Shown piece by piece: positions 27,621 to 36,390 of a stretch of DNA of 64,000 nucleotides. The DNA is from Solilutibacter silvestris (GTDB taxonomy: Bacteria; Pseudomonadota; Gammaproteobacteria; Xanthomonadales; Xanthomonadaceae), in contig NZ_NPZB01000001.1 in NCBI RefSeq assembly GCF_002895945.1, positions 635,501 through 699,500 on the forward strand, in the 5' to 3' direction. A model generated the notes under the pieces. That model saw only the letters and a list, made by a program, of their open reading frames with translations, did not search any database and was not told the origin of the DNA. Position 1 is the stretch's first letter; the number at the start of each line of letters is the position of its first letter. The position numbers and the translations under genes were made by a program.

Positions 27621-29032
27621 CGCGCACCGCCTTGCTTCGCATCGTTCAGGAGCAGGTCCTGGCCAAGCATGAAATCCGATTTAGGTTGTCGTTGCGGATC
27701 GCGGCGATCGTACAGTCGCGCGCCATCGATGTAGACCTGTTCGGCCTGCGCGTAACTGCTGAAGGGATTGCCGTTCCACACCACCACGTCGGCCATCTTG
27801 CCGGCTTCCAGCGTGCCGGTCATGGCGTCGATGCCCATCGCCTTCGCCGGATTCGCGGTGATCCAGCGGATCGCGCGTTCGGGCGGGATGTCGATGCCGA
27901 TGCGATGTCCGTTCGCCATCGCCTTCGCAGCCTCCTGGTTGAGGCGCTGGATGCCTTCCTCGGAATCGCTATGGACGATCGCGCAACCGTTCTTCGCGCG
28001 ATCGACCATCACGATGTTTTCCTGGATGCCGTCGAAGCTCTCCATCTTGAAGCCCCACCAGTCGGCCCACAAAGCGCCGCAAATGCCTTCGGCGGCGAGA
28101 CGGTCGGCGATCTTGTAGGCCTCGACGCCATGATGGAACGCGCTGATCTTGAAGCCGAACTCTTTCGCGAGATCGATCATCGTGGTCATTTCATCGGCGC
28201 GATAGCAGTGGATGTGCACGCGGATATCGCCATTGATCGCCCCCGCCAACGTGTCGTTCTTGAAATCGCGCTTGCCGGCGTCGCCACCCTTGCGCTTCTT
28301 CATGTATTCGGCGGCATCGGCGAACGCCGCGCGATAACCGGCGACGTTGCCCATGCGTGTCGATGGGCCGCCCTTCTCCCCGTACACGCGTTTCGGATTC
28401 TCGCCGCAGGCCATCTTCAGGCCCCACGGCGCGCCCGGGAATTTCATCGCCTGGTAGGTGGTGGATGGAATGTTCTTGAGGGTGACGCCACGCCCACCGA
28501 TCAGGTTGGCCGAGCCCGGCAATACCTGCAGTGAGGTGATGCCGCCGGCGAGCGCGGTGAGGAAGCCGGGATCCTGCGGCCAGATCGAGTGTTCGGCCCA
28601 CACTTGCGCCGTCACTGGCGCGGTGGCCTCGTTGCCGTCGCTGTTCGCGGACACGCCGGGACTGGCGTACACGCCGAGGTGCGAATGGATGTCGATGATG
28701 CCGGGCGTCACCCACTTGCCGCTGCCGTCGACGTGGATGGCATCGGCGGGAATATCGTCGATCGTGGTGCCGACCGCGACGATCTTGCCATCGCGCATCA
28801 GCACGCTCGCGCCATCGAGGCGCTGTCCGGCGCCGTCGAGCACGGTGGCGTTGCTGATCAGTACCGGCGGCGAGGGGATGCGCTGGTAAGTGCTGGGATA
28901 GGGATCATCGATGAAAGATGCCGGTTTCGACGCCGTGGATGTCGAATTGGATGATGTCGAACCGGATTTCGCCGGCTGACTGGCGCAGGCGGCCAGCAAG
29001 GTTGCCGCGGCGGCGGCAAGCAGGATGCGCAT
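27617..29032 (-). CDS. Amidohydrolase lipoprotein
   Basis: A 471-residue amidohydrolase-superfamily enzyme. The N-terminus ends in the lipobox L-A-A-C (Cys about residue 16), followed by a Ser/Thr-rich linker. Metal ligands are in T-P-G-I-I-D-I-H-S-H, V-H-I-H-C-Y, S-A-F-H-H-G and the late I-V-H-S-D-S-E-E-G. This is the imidazolonepropionase-like branch, often linked to peptide or cyclic-imide hydrolysis; substrate unknown. The C-terminal G-T-L-E-A-G-K-M-A-D-V-V-V-W is standard. It is the first gene of a two-gene unit with the degenerate paralogue downstream. Confidence 0.88.
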   Translation of the reverse strand: MRILLAAAAATLLAACASQPAKSGSTSSNSTSTASKPASFIDDPYPSTYQRIPSPPVLISNATVLDGAGQRLDGASVLMRDGKIVAVGTTIDDIPADAIHVDGSGKWVTPGIIDIHSHLGVYASPGVSANSDGNEATAPVTAQVWAEHSIWPQDPGFLTALAGGITSLQVLPGSANLIGGRGVTLKNIPSTTYQAMKFPGAPWGLKMACGENPKRVYGEKGGPSTRMGNVAGYRAAFADAAEYMKKRKGGDAGKRDFKNDTLAGAINGDIRVHIHCYRADEMTTMIDLAKEFGFKISAFHHGVEAYKIADRLAAEGICGALWADWWGFKMESFDGIQENIVMVDRAKNGCAIVHSDSEEGIQRLNQEAAKAMANGHRIGIDIPPERAIRWITANPAKAMGIDAMTGTLEAGKMADVVVWNGNPFSSYAQAEQVYIDGARLYDRRDPQRQPKSDFMLGQDLLLNDAKQGGAR

Positions 29033-29144
29033 CGGAACTCTCCCAAGGGATCCCGGAACCGTAGCGCGACGATGATGGGGCGGCTACATGACGGAAGTCA
29101 TGGCCGCGGTGGCACACTGGTTGCGATCACCACGAGATACCACG

Positions 29145-29687
29145 ATGACGAACCACGATCCCGCCGAGGTCATGCGTTTCTGGCGTGACGCCGGCCCCGG
29201 CAAATGGTTCCGGGGTGGTGCTGGATTCGACGCGACCTGCCGTTCGACGTTGGGCGAGGCCCATCTCGCCGCCGCGCGGCGCGAACTGGATGCGTGGATG
29301 ACGGAACCAGATTCCGCATTGGCATTGATCCTGTTGCTCGATCAACTCCCGCGCAACATCTTTCGCGGCAGCGGCCATGCCTTCGCGACCGATGGCCTGG
29401 CGCGCCTGCATGCGTCCGCTGCGATCTCCGCCGGATTCGACAGCCGCGCCGATCCGCGGTTGCGATTCTTCTTCTACATGCCGTTCGAACATTCGGAGGC
29501 GCCGGCGGATCAGGATCGCTCGCTGGAACTGTTCGGCGCGCTCGGCGACAAAGGATTGCTCGGCTACGCCACGGCGCATCGCGGGGTGATCGCGCGCTTC
29601 GGGCGCTTCCCGCATCGCAATGCTGCACTGGGACGCACGAATACACCGGAAGAACAGGCGTGGCTGGACGCGGGCGGCGGATTCTAG
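29145..29687 (+). CDS. DUF924 family protein
   Basis: A 180-residue cytoplasmic protein of the DUF924 family. Characteristic segments are E-V-M-R-F-W-R-D-A-G with K-W-F at the start, L-L-L-D-Q-L-P-R-N-I-F-R-G in the middle, and F-F-Y-M-P-F-E-H-S-E followed by H-R-x-V-I-x-R-F-G-R-F-P-H-R-N. The fold is helical and TPR-like; no enzymatic role is established. I use the ATG at 29145. It converges with, and overlaps by four bases, the FAD oxidoreductase gene. Confidence 0.9.
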   Translation: MTNHDPAEVMRFWRDAGPGKWFRGGAGFDATCRSTLGEAHLAAARRELDAWMTEPDSALALILLLDQLPRNIFRGSGHAFATDGLARLHASAAISAGFDSRADPRLRFFFYMPFEHSEAPADQDRSLELFGALGDKGLLGYATAHRGVIARFGRFPHRNAALGRTNTPEEQAWLDAGGGF

Positions 29688-30922
29688 CCTCGCGCACCGA
29701 ACTGCACGCGCTCGCGGCGGATGCCGTAGCCGAACAGGCGCGCGGGAAGATGCCGGAATGCAAGAAAACGGCTGGCGAAACGCAGTAGCGCCGGCGCACG
29801 CAGCAAACCGCCGGCGGCGGTGTTGTCCAGCAACGGTGCGATCACCCGCGCCTGTGCGATGCGCTGCACACCCTGGATCACCTGCGTTGGCCACAGGCGC
29901 CGGTGTTGCACGCGCGCGAGTTGCGTATCGTCGATCGCGGCGGTACCGGCCAGCATCGGGCCGAGCAGGTTTGCCGTGGCGACGGCATCCTGGATCGCGA
30001 GATTGATGCCAACGCCGCCGATCGGCGACATCGCGTGGGCGGCATCGCCGATGAACAGCAGACCGGGAACATTCCAGCGTTGCAGGCGATCGATCCGCAC
30101 TTCCAGCGTCTTCACCTCGCTCCAACCCTGCAATGCATCCATGCGCGCGGGCGCGAACGGCAGCAGCGGCGCGACCAGGTCGCGGAACGTTTGCAGGGGA
30201 TGGGCGCGCACCAGCGCGTCGCTGCCCTTGGCGATCAGGTAGGCGCACTGCCAATAGTCGTTGCGATCGAGCATCACCAGCAGGCGTCCGCGCGCGGGAA
30301 TGCCCTGGGTCTGGTCGGGATCCGTCGCCAGTCGTGGCAGGCGGAACCACAGCACGTCCATCGGTGCGCCGAAGGTTTCGACCGCGAGTCCAGCGGCATC
30401 GCGCAATATCGAGCCGCGACCATCGCAAGCGATCACCAGATCGGCATTGATCTCCAGTTCGCCGTCGACATCGTGCGCCTGCACGCCGCTGACGCGGCCG
30501 TTGGCGTCATGCAACAGGCCGGTTGCTTCGCTGCGCATGCGCAACGAGAAATTCGGACAGGCGCGCGCCGCATCGGCCAGCAGATCGAGGAAATCCCACT
30601 GCGGCGCCAGCGCCAGATAGTCGAATGGTTGCAGTCCACGGAAATCGCCAAGATCGATCGTGCCATCGGCGAAACGGATGGCGATGGTCTGTTCACGACG
30701 ATGCGGGATGCGCAGGAAGGCGTCGAGCAATCCGATCTGGCGCAGGATGTCGAGCGTCGACGGATGCACGGTGTCGCCGCGGAAATCACGGAGGAAATCG
30801 CCGTGTTTCTCCAGCACGACGACATCGACCCCGCCGCGTGCCAGCAGCAGGCCGAGCATCATTCCCGCCGGTCCGCCGCCGGCGATGCAGCACCGCACCT
30901 GCAATCGGCGCGGCGCGGCCAT
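29684..30922 (-). CDS. FAD-dependent oxidoreductase (aromatic hydroxylase/UbiH-like)
   Basis: A 412-residue flavoprotein of the PHBH-type monooxygenase group. The Rossmann motif is C-C-I-A-G-G-G-P-A-G-M-M-L near residue 12, a D-G motif appears as V-I-A-C-D-G-R-G-S, and the second FAD site is L-L-F-I-G-D-A-A-H-A-M-S-P-I-G-G-V-G-I-N-L-A. These enzymes hydroxylate aromatic compounds or quinone precursors; substrate unknown. The ATG at 30922 is one base after the stop of the glutaredoxin fusion gene, so the two are cotranscribed. A longer open frame upstream is not part of the protein. Confidence 0.87.
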   Translation of the reverse strand: MAAPRRLQVRCCIAGGGPAGMMLGLLLARGGVDVVVLEKHGDFLRDFRGDTVHPSTLDILRQIGLLDAFLRIPHRREQTIAIRFADGTIDLGDFRGLQPFDYLALAPQWDFLDLLADAARACPNFSLRMRSEATGLLHDANGRVSGVQAHDVDGELEINADLVIACDGRGSILRDAAGLAVETFGAPMDVLWFRLPRLATDPDQTQGIPARGRLLVMLDRNDYWQCAYLIAKGSDALVRAHPLQTFRDLVAPLLPFAPARMDALQGWSEVKTLEVRIDRLQRWNVPGLLFIGDAAHAMSPIGGVGINLAIQDAVATANLLGPMLAGTAAIDDTQLARVQHRRLWPTQVIQGVQRIAQARVIAPLLDNTAAGGLLRAPALLRFASRFLAFRHLPARLFGYGIRRERVQFGARG

Positions 30923-30923
30923 G

Positions 30924-31847
30924 TCAGTAACGCGCGATTGCCGGATCGGCGTCGGCCCAGGCGTCGATGCCACCGTGGATGTTGTAGACCTCGCGGAAGC
31001 CGAGGCCGCGGAAATGTTCCGCCGCCTGCGCGCTGCGTCCGCCGTGATGGCAGAGGAAGGCGAGCGCAGTATCGCGCGGCAACGCGGCGAGGGCATCGAT
31101 GCCATCGTCGATGGTGCGCACCGAAACCGGCGCGGCGGCCAACGCGCGTTCGTCCGCCGGCCGCACATCGACCACGATCAGTTCGCCCTTGTGCGCTCGC
31201 TCGCCGGCATCGACAGGCGTGATCGCGCGTACCGCAGGCGGCGCCAGCGGATGTTCCACCATCAGGCCGCGGCCGCGATGATCGTTGGCGAAATCGATCT
31301 GCAGGCCATTGGCGCGGCGTGCCGATGCGCCATCGAACTGGAAGCGCACGCCTTCGACTTCGATGGCGATGCCGGCGGGATCGGCTGGCGCCAGCTGGAG
31401 CTGCGTGCGGTATTGCTTGTCCACCGCGACCACCACGGCGAGTCCGCCGCCGGCATTGGCGATCGCGCCACGCAACATGTCGAGCGCAGCGGCGCTGACT
31501 TCAATCGATGGTGGCGTGCGATCCGGTTCCGGCAGGCCGAGCAGGCGTTGCAGTTCGCCGCTGCCGGCCATCTGCACGATGATGTCGCTGCCGCCCAGCA
31601 GTTCACCACCGACGTACAACTGCGGGATCGTCGGCCAGTCGCCATAGAGCTTGATGCCTTCGCGGATGTCGGCGTCGGCGAGCACGTTGATGTGCGCATA
31701 TTCGGCGCCCATCTCGTCGAGCGTTGCCACGGCCTTCGCCGAGAAGCCGCATTGCGGCGCGTCTGGACTGCCCTTCATGAACAGCACCATGCGGTTGGAA
31801 TCGAGCAGCGACTGGATGCGGCTGAGGATGGCGGGATCGAGCGACAT
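30924..31847 (-). CDS. Grx4-type monothiol glutaredoxin fused to IscA-like and rhodanese domains
   Basis: A 307-residue protein with three parts. Residues 1-107 are a monothiol glutaredoxin with active site C33-G-F-S and the W-P-T-I-P-Q-L-Y-V-G motif that binds glutathione and a [2Fe-2S] cluster. Residues about 114-200 resemble an A-type (HesB/IscA) iron-sulfur carrier, beginning I-E-V-S-A-A-A-L-D-M-L, but lack its conserved cysteines. Residues about 210-307 are a rhodanese domain with active-site C266 in F-L-C-H-H-G-G-R-S. The combination points to iron-sulfur or sulfur trafficking; this is inference from the domains. It precedes the FAD oxidoreductase by one base. Confidence 0.88.
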   Translation of the reverse strand: MSLDPAILSRIQSLLDSNRMVLFMKGSPDAPQCGFSAKAVATLDEMGAEYAHINVLADADIREGIKLYGDWPTIPQLYVGGELLGGSDIIVQMAGSGELQRLLGLPEPDRTPPSIEVSAAALDMLRGAIANAGGGLAVVVAVDKQYRTQLQLAPADPAGIAIEVEGVRFQFDGASARRANGLQIDFANDHRGRGLMVEHPLAPPAVRAITPVDAGERAHKGELIVVDVRPADERALAAAPVSVRTIDDGIDALAALPRDTALAFLCHHGGRSAQAAEHFRGLGFREVYNIHGGIDAWADADPAIARY

Positions 31848-31919
31848 GGCGGTGTTCCGGGGGAGCAGATGCGCCATTGTAATGAAGGGGCGGTATCGCC
31901 CGCATGCGATCATCACTGG

Positions 31920-32726
31920 ATGAATGATCTCCATTCACGACTGGTTCCGCGCCATCCCCAGCGCTGGTGGGCGTGGCTGGTCGCGTCGCAATTGCTGGTC
32001 GCGTGGCTGTGGTGGCGATTGGGCTGGCGGATCGGCCTGCCGTGCATGTTCGCCAGCCATGCACTGTTCTGGTGGGGCGCGATGTATCCGCGTTCGCAGT
32101 TCTATTCACCCTGCCTCGCGCGATTGCCCACGCACGAACGGGTGGTGTGGCTGACCATCGACGATGGTCCGTCGAACGAAACGATGGCGATGCTCGATCT
32201 GCTGGACGCGCACGACGCCAAAGCCACCTTCTTCGTGGTCGGAGATCGCGCGGCTGCGCATCCCGAACTGATCCGCGAGATCGTTCGACGCGGGCACGGT
32301 ATCGGCAACCACAGCTGCAGCCATCCCGCCAGTCACTTCTGGGCGCTGGGTCCGCGGCGGATGCGCGCGGAAATCACCCGTTGCCAGGACATCCTGCGAT
32401 CGATCACCGGAATCGCGCCGATCTGGTTCCGCGCGGTGGTCGGCATGGCCAATCCGTTCGTTGCGGCACCGTTGCGTGATCTCGGGCTCGCGCGCGTGGC
32501 GTGGACAGCGCGCGGCTATGACGGCGTTGCCGGCAACGTGGCAAGCGTCGTTGCGCGCATCGAGCGCGATCTCGCGCCGGGCGCGATCGTGTTGCTCCAC
32601 GAAGGCGCGGCGCACGGCCACAACATCGACATCCTGCGCGAAGTGTTGCAGCGGCTTGATGCGATGGGTTTTCGCGCGGTGTTGCCCGAGCAGTTGGCGA
32701 CGATTACGCCGGACGTCGCGCGCTGA
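31920..32726 (+). CDS. Membrane-anchored polysaccharide deacetylase (NodB domain)
   Basis: A 268-residue protein. The first 60 residues hold two hydrophobic tryptophan-rich segments that should anchor it in the inner membrane. The NodB homology domain follows: L-T-I-D-D-G-P-S with D81/D82, H-S-C-S-H-P with H131 and H135, W-F-R-A-V-V-G, and the late I-V-L-L-H-E. NodB enzymes remove acetyl groups from N-acetylated or O-acetylated sugars in peptidoglycan, chitooligosaccharides or capsules. The usual R-x-P-x-G motif is changed to R-A-V-V-G, so activity is not certain. It converges with the methyltransferase gene, overlapping by 23 bases. Confidence 0.86.
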   Translation: MNDLHSRLVPRHPQRWWAWLVASQLLVAWLWWRLGWRIGLPCMFASHALFWWGAMYPRSQFYSPCLARLPTHERVVWLTIDDGPSNETMAMLDLLDAHDAKATFFVVGDRAAAHPELIREIVRRGHGIGNHSCSHPASHFWALGPRRMRAEITRCQDILRSITGIAPIWFRAVVGMANPFVAAPLRDLGLARVAWTARGYDGVAGNVASVVARIERDLAPGAIVLLHEGAAHGHNIDILREVLQRLDAMGFRAVLPEQLATITPDVAR

Positions 32727-33381
32727 CCAGCCAGTTGTTGAACAGGTTGCCGCCGAGGTGCGGCCGCCATTCCACCTGCAATCCCGCCGATTCCAGCATC
32801 GCCGTCAACACTTCGCGGCGCGGATAGCGTTGCGGCGTGCTGCGCATCCAGCCGATGCGATGGCCGATGCGATCGACGGCATCGGTGATGCGGCTGCGCG
32901 TGCTGGCATCTTCGATTCCGGTGCGGATCAGCAGTTGCGCGCCGGGAACAAGGCAGGAAATCGCGCCGCTCACCACGTTTGCCTGCAGTGGTCCCGGCAA
33001 GTATTGCAGCATGTCGAGGATCGTCACCGAACCGCGATGCGCGGGCACGCCCAGCGATAGATCGGCGGTGTCGAATGTCACGTCTTGCAGCTGCCGGCGT
33101 ATCGCCGCATCGCGGGCACGGGCGATCTTCGCCGCATCGAAATCGACGCCGCGATAGGCTTGCGCCGCGCCGGCGCCGCGCAACACGTGGGCGAGCAGGC
33201 CGATGCCGCAGCCGAGATCGAGCAGCGGCTGTGGATCGTCACGCAGCAACGGCAATACGCCGGGATAGAGCGGGTCGCGTGCCAGTTTCCAGCGCGCGTA
33301 ATTGGCGTGCCAGCGATCGAACGGACGTTCCGGCGCCAGATAGGCGCGGGCGATGACACCGGCGTCGATCGCTGCGTTCAT
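32704..33381 (-). CDS. Class I SAM-dependent methyltransferase
   Basis: A 225-residue methyltransferase with motif I L-L-D-L-G-C-G-I-G-L-L-A, an acidic residue in G-V-D-F-D-A-A-K-I, and motif III/IV V-T-I-L-D-M-L-Q-Y-L. The substrate is not recognisable. The start at 33381 overlaps the stop of the SGNH hydrolase gene by four bases (ATGA). The aminotransferase, SGNH hydrolase and this gene form a tight three-gene unit, with overlaps at both joints, and so should be translated together. Confidence 0.88.
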   Translation of the reverse strand: MNAAIDAGVIARAYLAPERPFDRWHANYARWKLARDPLYPGVLPLLRDDPQPLLDLGCGIGLLAHVLRGAGAAQAYRGVDFDAAKIARARDAAIRRQLQDVTFDTADLSLGVPAHRGSVTILDMLQYLPGPLQANVVSGAISCLVPGAQLLIRTGIEDASTRSRITDAVDRIGHRIGWMRSTPQRYPRREVLTAMLESAGLQVEWRPHLGGNLFNNWLVSARRPA

Positions 33382-33992
33382 CCGTTGCGCAGACGGTCGC
33401 GTGCGACGGGCAGGATCAATCCTGTCCACAGTCCATACATCGCGGCGGAGGGATGCAGTCCATCGTTGGCCAACATGTCGGATTCGCCACCATGGCGGCG
33501 AGAGATCGCGGTGATGTCGATGAAAGTCACGCCTCGGTTGTCGCACACGGCATGTGCAGTGGCGTTGAAGGCGTCGATGTCGCGGGCGATCTGCGCCCGA
33601 TCGCGGCTTTCGCGACGCGCATGGGGTGTCACGCCCCAATCGGGGATCGATGGCACCAGCACGCGTGATGCGCGCCCGTCGGCGCAGGCGATGGCGCGAT
33701 CAAGCAGGACGGTGAATTCGCGCCGGTAGTCGTCTAGGTGTTCGCCGCGATACTGGTTGTTGACGCCGATCAGCAGCGTCACCAATCCCCAGTTCTTGCC
33801 GAGTGGTTCTTCAGCAGCCATCGCTGCCGAGAGCTCGCTCGTCGTCCAGCCCGTGGTGGCGATGATGCGCGGATCGCTGATCGCGATACCTTCGCGACGC
33901 AACGCGTCGGCCAGTTGCACGGGCCAGCGCCCGTGTTCCGCAACGCCCTCGCCGATGGTGTAGCTGTCGCCGAGCGCCAGGTAATGAATCAC
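33378..33992 (-). CDS. SGNH/GDSL hydrolase
   Basis: A 204-residue esterase-fold protein. Block I is L-A-L-G-D-S-Y-T-I-G with nucleophile S10; block III holds I-G-V-N-N-Q-Y (the catalytic N of GxND as G-V-N-N); block V is N-D-G-L-H-P-S with the D/H pair. No signal peptide is evident, so it is likely cytoplasmic. The start is GTG (33990-33992), overlapping the aminotransferase stop by four bases (GTGA). Substrate unknown; lipases, thioesterases and carbohydrate esterases share this fold. Confidence 0.9.
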   Translation of the reverse strand: MIHYLALGDSYTIGEGVAEHGRWPVQLADALRREGIAISDPRIIATTGWTTSELSAAMAAEEPLGKNWGLVTLLIGVNNQYRGEHLDDYRREFTVLLDRAIACADGRASRVLVPSIPDWGVTPHARRESRDRAQIARDIDAFNATAHAVCDNRGVTFIDITAISRRHGGESDMLANDGLHPSAAMYGLWTGLILPVARDRLRNG

Positions 33993-35209
33993 GCAGCGAT
34001 GGCCGCGCGTCGCGACAGCACGCGATCGACGCGGGCGAAGACCTCGCGCATGGCATCGGGTTGTGGCAACAGCGTCACCCGGAAGTGATTGCGATACGGC
34101 ACATTGAAGCTCGAACCCGGCACGATCAGCACGTCCTCGCTTTCCAGCAATTCCAGCGCGAAGGCGTGATCGTCGAAGGCGTGCGCGGCCGGCCCGACCA
34201 CGGCCGGGAATCCGTACAGCGCGCCCTGCGGCGCCACCAGTTGCAGGTGCGGGCTGGCGGCGCAGCTTTCGATCAAGGCACGGCGGGTTTCGTACAAGCG
34301 TCCGCCCGGGCTGCACAGCGGCGAGATGGTGTCCTGGCCGTTGAGCGCGGCATCGATCGCGAACTGTCCCGGCACGTTGGCGCACAGGCGCAGCGCGCCG
34401 AGCAGGTCCATCGCGGCGCTGTAGTCGCGCATCTTGTCGCGATGGCCAGAGAGCACCGCCCAGCCGACGCGCCAGCCGCAGGCGCGATGCACTTTCGACA
34501 AGCCGCCGAACGACACGCAGGGCACGTCGCCGGCCAACGGTGCCAACGGCTGGAAGATCGCGCCGTCGTAGAGGATGTGATCGTAGATTTCATCGGCCAT
34601 CAGCAACAGGCCATGGCGCTCGGCGATCGCGACGATGCGCGCGACCAGTTCCGGTGGATAGTTGGCGCCGGTCGGATTGTTGGGATTGATCAGCACGATC
34701 GCGCGGGTGCGCGACGACACCAGTTGCTCGATCTCGTCGGGATCGGGCAGGAAGCCATTCTCCGGCAGGCACTGGTAGTACACCGGGCGGCCATCGTTGA
34801 GGATGGTCGCGGCGCTCCACAGCGGATAGTCGGGCGAGGGCAGCAGCACCTCGTCGCCGGGATTGAGCAGCGCACGCAGCGAGATGTCGATCAGTTCGCT
34901 GACGCCATTGCCGATGAAGACACGATCGGCGCTGGCGCCCGGGGTGCCACGGGCGGCATGGTGCGCAGCGATGGCTTCGCGCGCCTCCGGCAGGCCCTGC
35001 TGGTGGGTGTAGGGATCGGTCTGGGCGATCCGGCCGGCGATCGCCTGCTGCAAATGTTCCGGCGCGCGGAAGCCGAAGGCTCCGGGATTGCCGATGTTGA
35101 GCTTGATCAGGCTGCGACCCTGCGCTTCCAGTTCGCGGGCACGGCGGGCCAGTTCGCCGCGGATTTCATAGCGCACTTCCGAGAGGCGCTGGCGGGTGGG
35201 GAGCGACAT
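33989..35209 (-). CDS. Pyridoxal-phosphate aminotransferase, AlaA-like
   Basis: A 406-residue class I/II aminotransferase. Seen are L-N-I-G-N-P at the N-terminus, Y-T-H-Q-Q-G-L-P-E-A-R-E-A-I, N-P-N-N-P-T-G, the strand M-A-D-E-I-Y-D-H-I-L-Y-D, and the PLP lysine in G-G-L-S-K-V-H-R-A-C-G-W-R-V-G-W. This set fits the glutamate-pyruvate (alanine) aminotransferase AlaA of E. coli, which makes alanine from pyruvate. The ATG at 35209 starts the family-conserved region. It heads a coupled operon with the SGNH hydrolase and a methyltransferase. Confidence 0.9.
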   Translation of the reverse strand: MSLPTRQRLSEVRYEIRGELARRARELEAQGRSLIKLNIGNPGAFGFRAPEHLQQAIAGRIAQTDPYTHQQGLPEAREAIAAHHAARGTPGASADRVFIGNGVSELIDISLRALLNPGDEVLLPSPDYPLWSAATILNDGRPVYYQCLPENGFLPDPDEIEQLVSSRTRAIVLINPNNPTGANYPPELVARIVAIAERHGLLLMADEIYDHILYDGAIFQPLAPLAGDVPCVSFGGLSKVHRACGWRVGWAVLSGHRDKMRDYSAAMDLLGALRLCANVPGQFAIDAALNGQDTISPLCSPGGRLYETRRALIESCAASPHLQLVAPQGALYGFPAVVGPAAHAFDDHAFALELLESEDVLIVPGSSFNVPYRNHFRVTLLPQPDAMREVFARVDRVLSRRAAIAA

Positions 35210-35260
35210 CAACACACACGATTGGGGGCACGAATTCCACAGACTAGCGGAAACGACCGC

Positions 35261-35266
35261 TAGAAT
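35261..35266 (+). promoter_or_regulatory. -10 box upstream of the rsgA leader frame
   Basis: TAGAAT sits six bases before an ATG at 35273, the same spacing as at tsaD, engB, ppc and the ABC transporter gene. No convincing -35 is visible. Confidence 0.45.
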
Positions 35267-35272
35267 CCTCCC

Positions 35273-35299
35273 ATGCCCATGATTTCCAGCCACGTGTGA
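35273..35299 (+). CDS. Possible eight-codon leader peptide before rsgA
   Basis: ATG at 35273 encodes M-P-M-I-S-S-H-V and stops at a TGA (35297-35299) that overlaps the rsgA GTG (35296-35298). Its ATG would be the first base of the transcript predicted from the TAGAAT box. Since the rsgA GTG has no good ribosome-binding site, reinitiation from this frame could drive rsgA. It is a hypothesis only; such a short frame can also arise by chance. Confidence 0.3.
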   Translation: MPMISSHV

Positions 35300-36390
35300 C
35301 CCCCGCCGCCGGCCTGCGAGCCATCGGCTGGCCCGTGCAGCCGGGCCCGGAGTGGCTGGAATTGCAGGCGCGGCACCCGCTGGCGCGACTGGCGCGGGTG
35401 GCGGAACAGCACCGCAGCGGCTACCGCCTGGCCGATGGCCCGGATGCCGAGTTGTTCTCCGCCGAATCCCCGCCGGAATGGCAGCGCAACCTGAACGATC
35501 CGTTGCAGCGCGCCGGCGTCGGCGACTGGGTGCTGGTCGAAGGCGGGCAGATCGTCGCGCTGTTGCCGCGTCGTTCCGCCCTGAAGCGTGGTGCGGCGGG
35601 CGAGCATTACCGCCAGCAACTGATCGCCGCCAACATCGATACCGCCTTCGTCGTCACCGGACTCGACGCCGATTTCAATCCGCGCCGGATCGAGCGTTAC
35701 CTGATGCTGGTGCACGGCGGTGGCATCGAACCCGTCGTCGTGCTGACCAAGTCCGACAAGGGCGCCGACATCGACGCCGCACTCGCGGCGTTGCAACCGA
35801 TCCGCGACGAAGGCGTGGCCGTGCACGCGGTGAATGCCAAGGACGCCGATTCGGTCGCGCTGCTGTCGCCGTGGTTGCAGCCGGGACATACCGTTGTGTT
35901 GGTCGGATCGAGCGGCGCCGGCAAATCCACCCTCACCAATACCCTGCTCGGCAACGAACGCATGAAGACCGGCGACGTGCGCGCCAGCGATTCGCGCGGA
36001 CGCCACACCACCACCCATCGCGCGTTGTTGCCGCTGCTGTCGGGCGCGTGCCTGATCGACACCCCGGGCATGCGCGAACTCAAGCCGACCGGCGAGGAAA
36101 AACCCGATCGTTCCGCCTTCGCCGACATCGATGCGCTGGCCGAACAATGCCGTTTCCGCGATTGTCGCCACGAACGCGAACCCGGCTGCGCGGTGCGCGC
36201 GGCGATCGAAGCGGGCACGCTCGATCCACTGCGCGTGGCCAACTGGCGCAAGCTCGCCGATGAAGTCGCGGTCGCGGCGGAGACGCTGGAAACGCGCCAG
36301 GCCCAGAACGCCGACGAGCGCAAGCCTGGTGAAAAGCGCGGCACGCGAGCATCCAACAAATGGCAGGACCGGAAGCGTGACGGGCACTGA
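35296..36390 (+). CDS. rsgA: Small-subunit ribosome-dependent GTPase RsgA (YjeQ)
   Basis: A 364-residue circularly permuted GTPase that helps mature the 30S subunit. The N-terminal OB-fold includes V-G-D-W-V-L-V-E. The motif order is G4 (L-T-K-S-D) before G1 (G-S-S-G-A-G-K-S-T) and G3 (D-T-P-G-M), the hallmark of the family. A zinc finger follows: C-R-F-R-D-C-R-H then P-G-C. The GTG start at 35296 gives the expected N-terminus. The last codons overlap the start of the next gene, so the two are coupled. Confidence 0.94.
   Translation: MTPAAGLRAIGWPVQPGPEWLELQARHPLARLARVAEQHRSGYRLADGPDAELFSAESPPEWQRNLNDPLQRAGVGDWVLVEGGQIVALLPRRSALKRGAAGEHYRQQLIAANIDTAFVVTGLDADFNPRRIERYLMLVHGGGIEPVVVLTKSDKGADIDAALAALQPIRDEGVAVHAVNAKDADSVALLSPWLQPGHTVVLVGSSGAGKSTLTNTLLGNERMKTGDVRASDSRGRHTTTHRALLPLLSGACLIDTPGMRELKPTGEEKPDRSAFADIDALAEQCRFRDCRHEREPGCAVRAAIEAGTLDPLRVANWRKLADEVAVAAETLETRQAQNADERKPGEKRGTRASNKWQDRKRDGH

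Noticed and set aside
35294-35299. Using an earlier ATG (35273 or 35279) as the rsgA start.
   Set aside because: Those ATGs are in a different frame and end in a stop at 35299; they cannot start rsgA.
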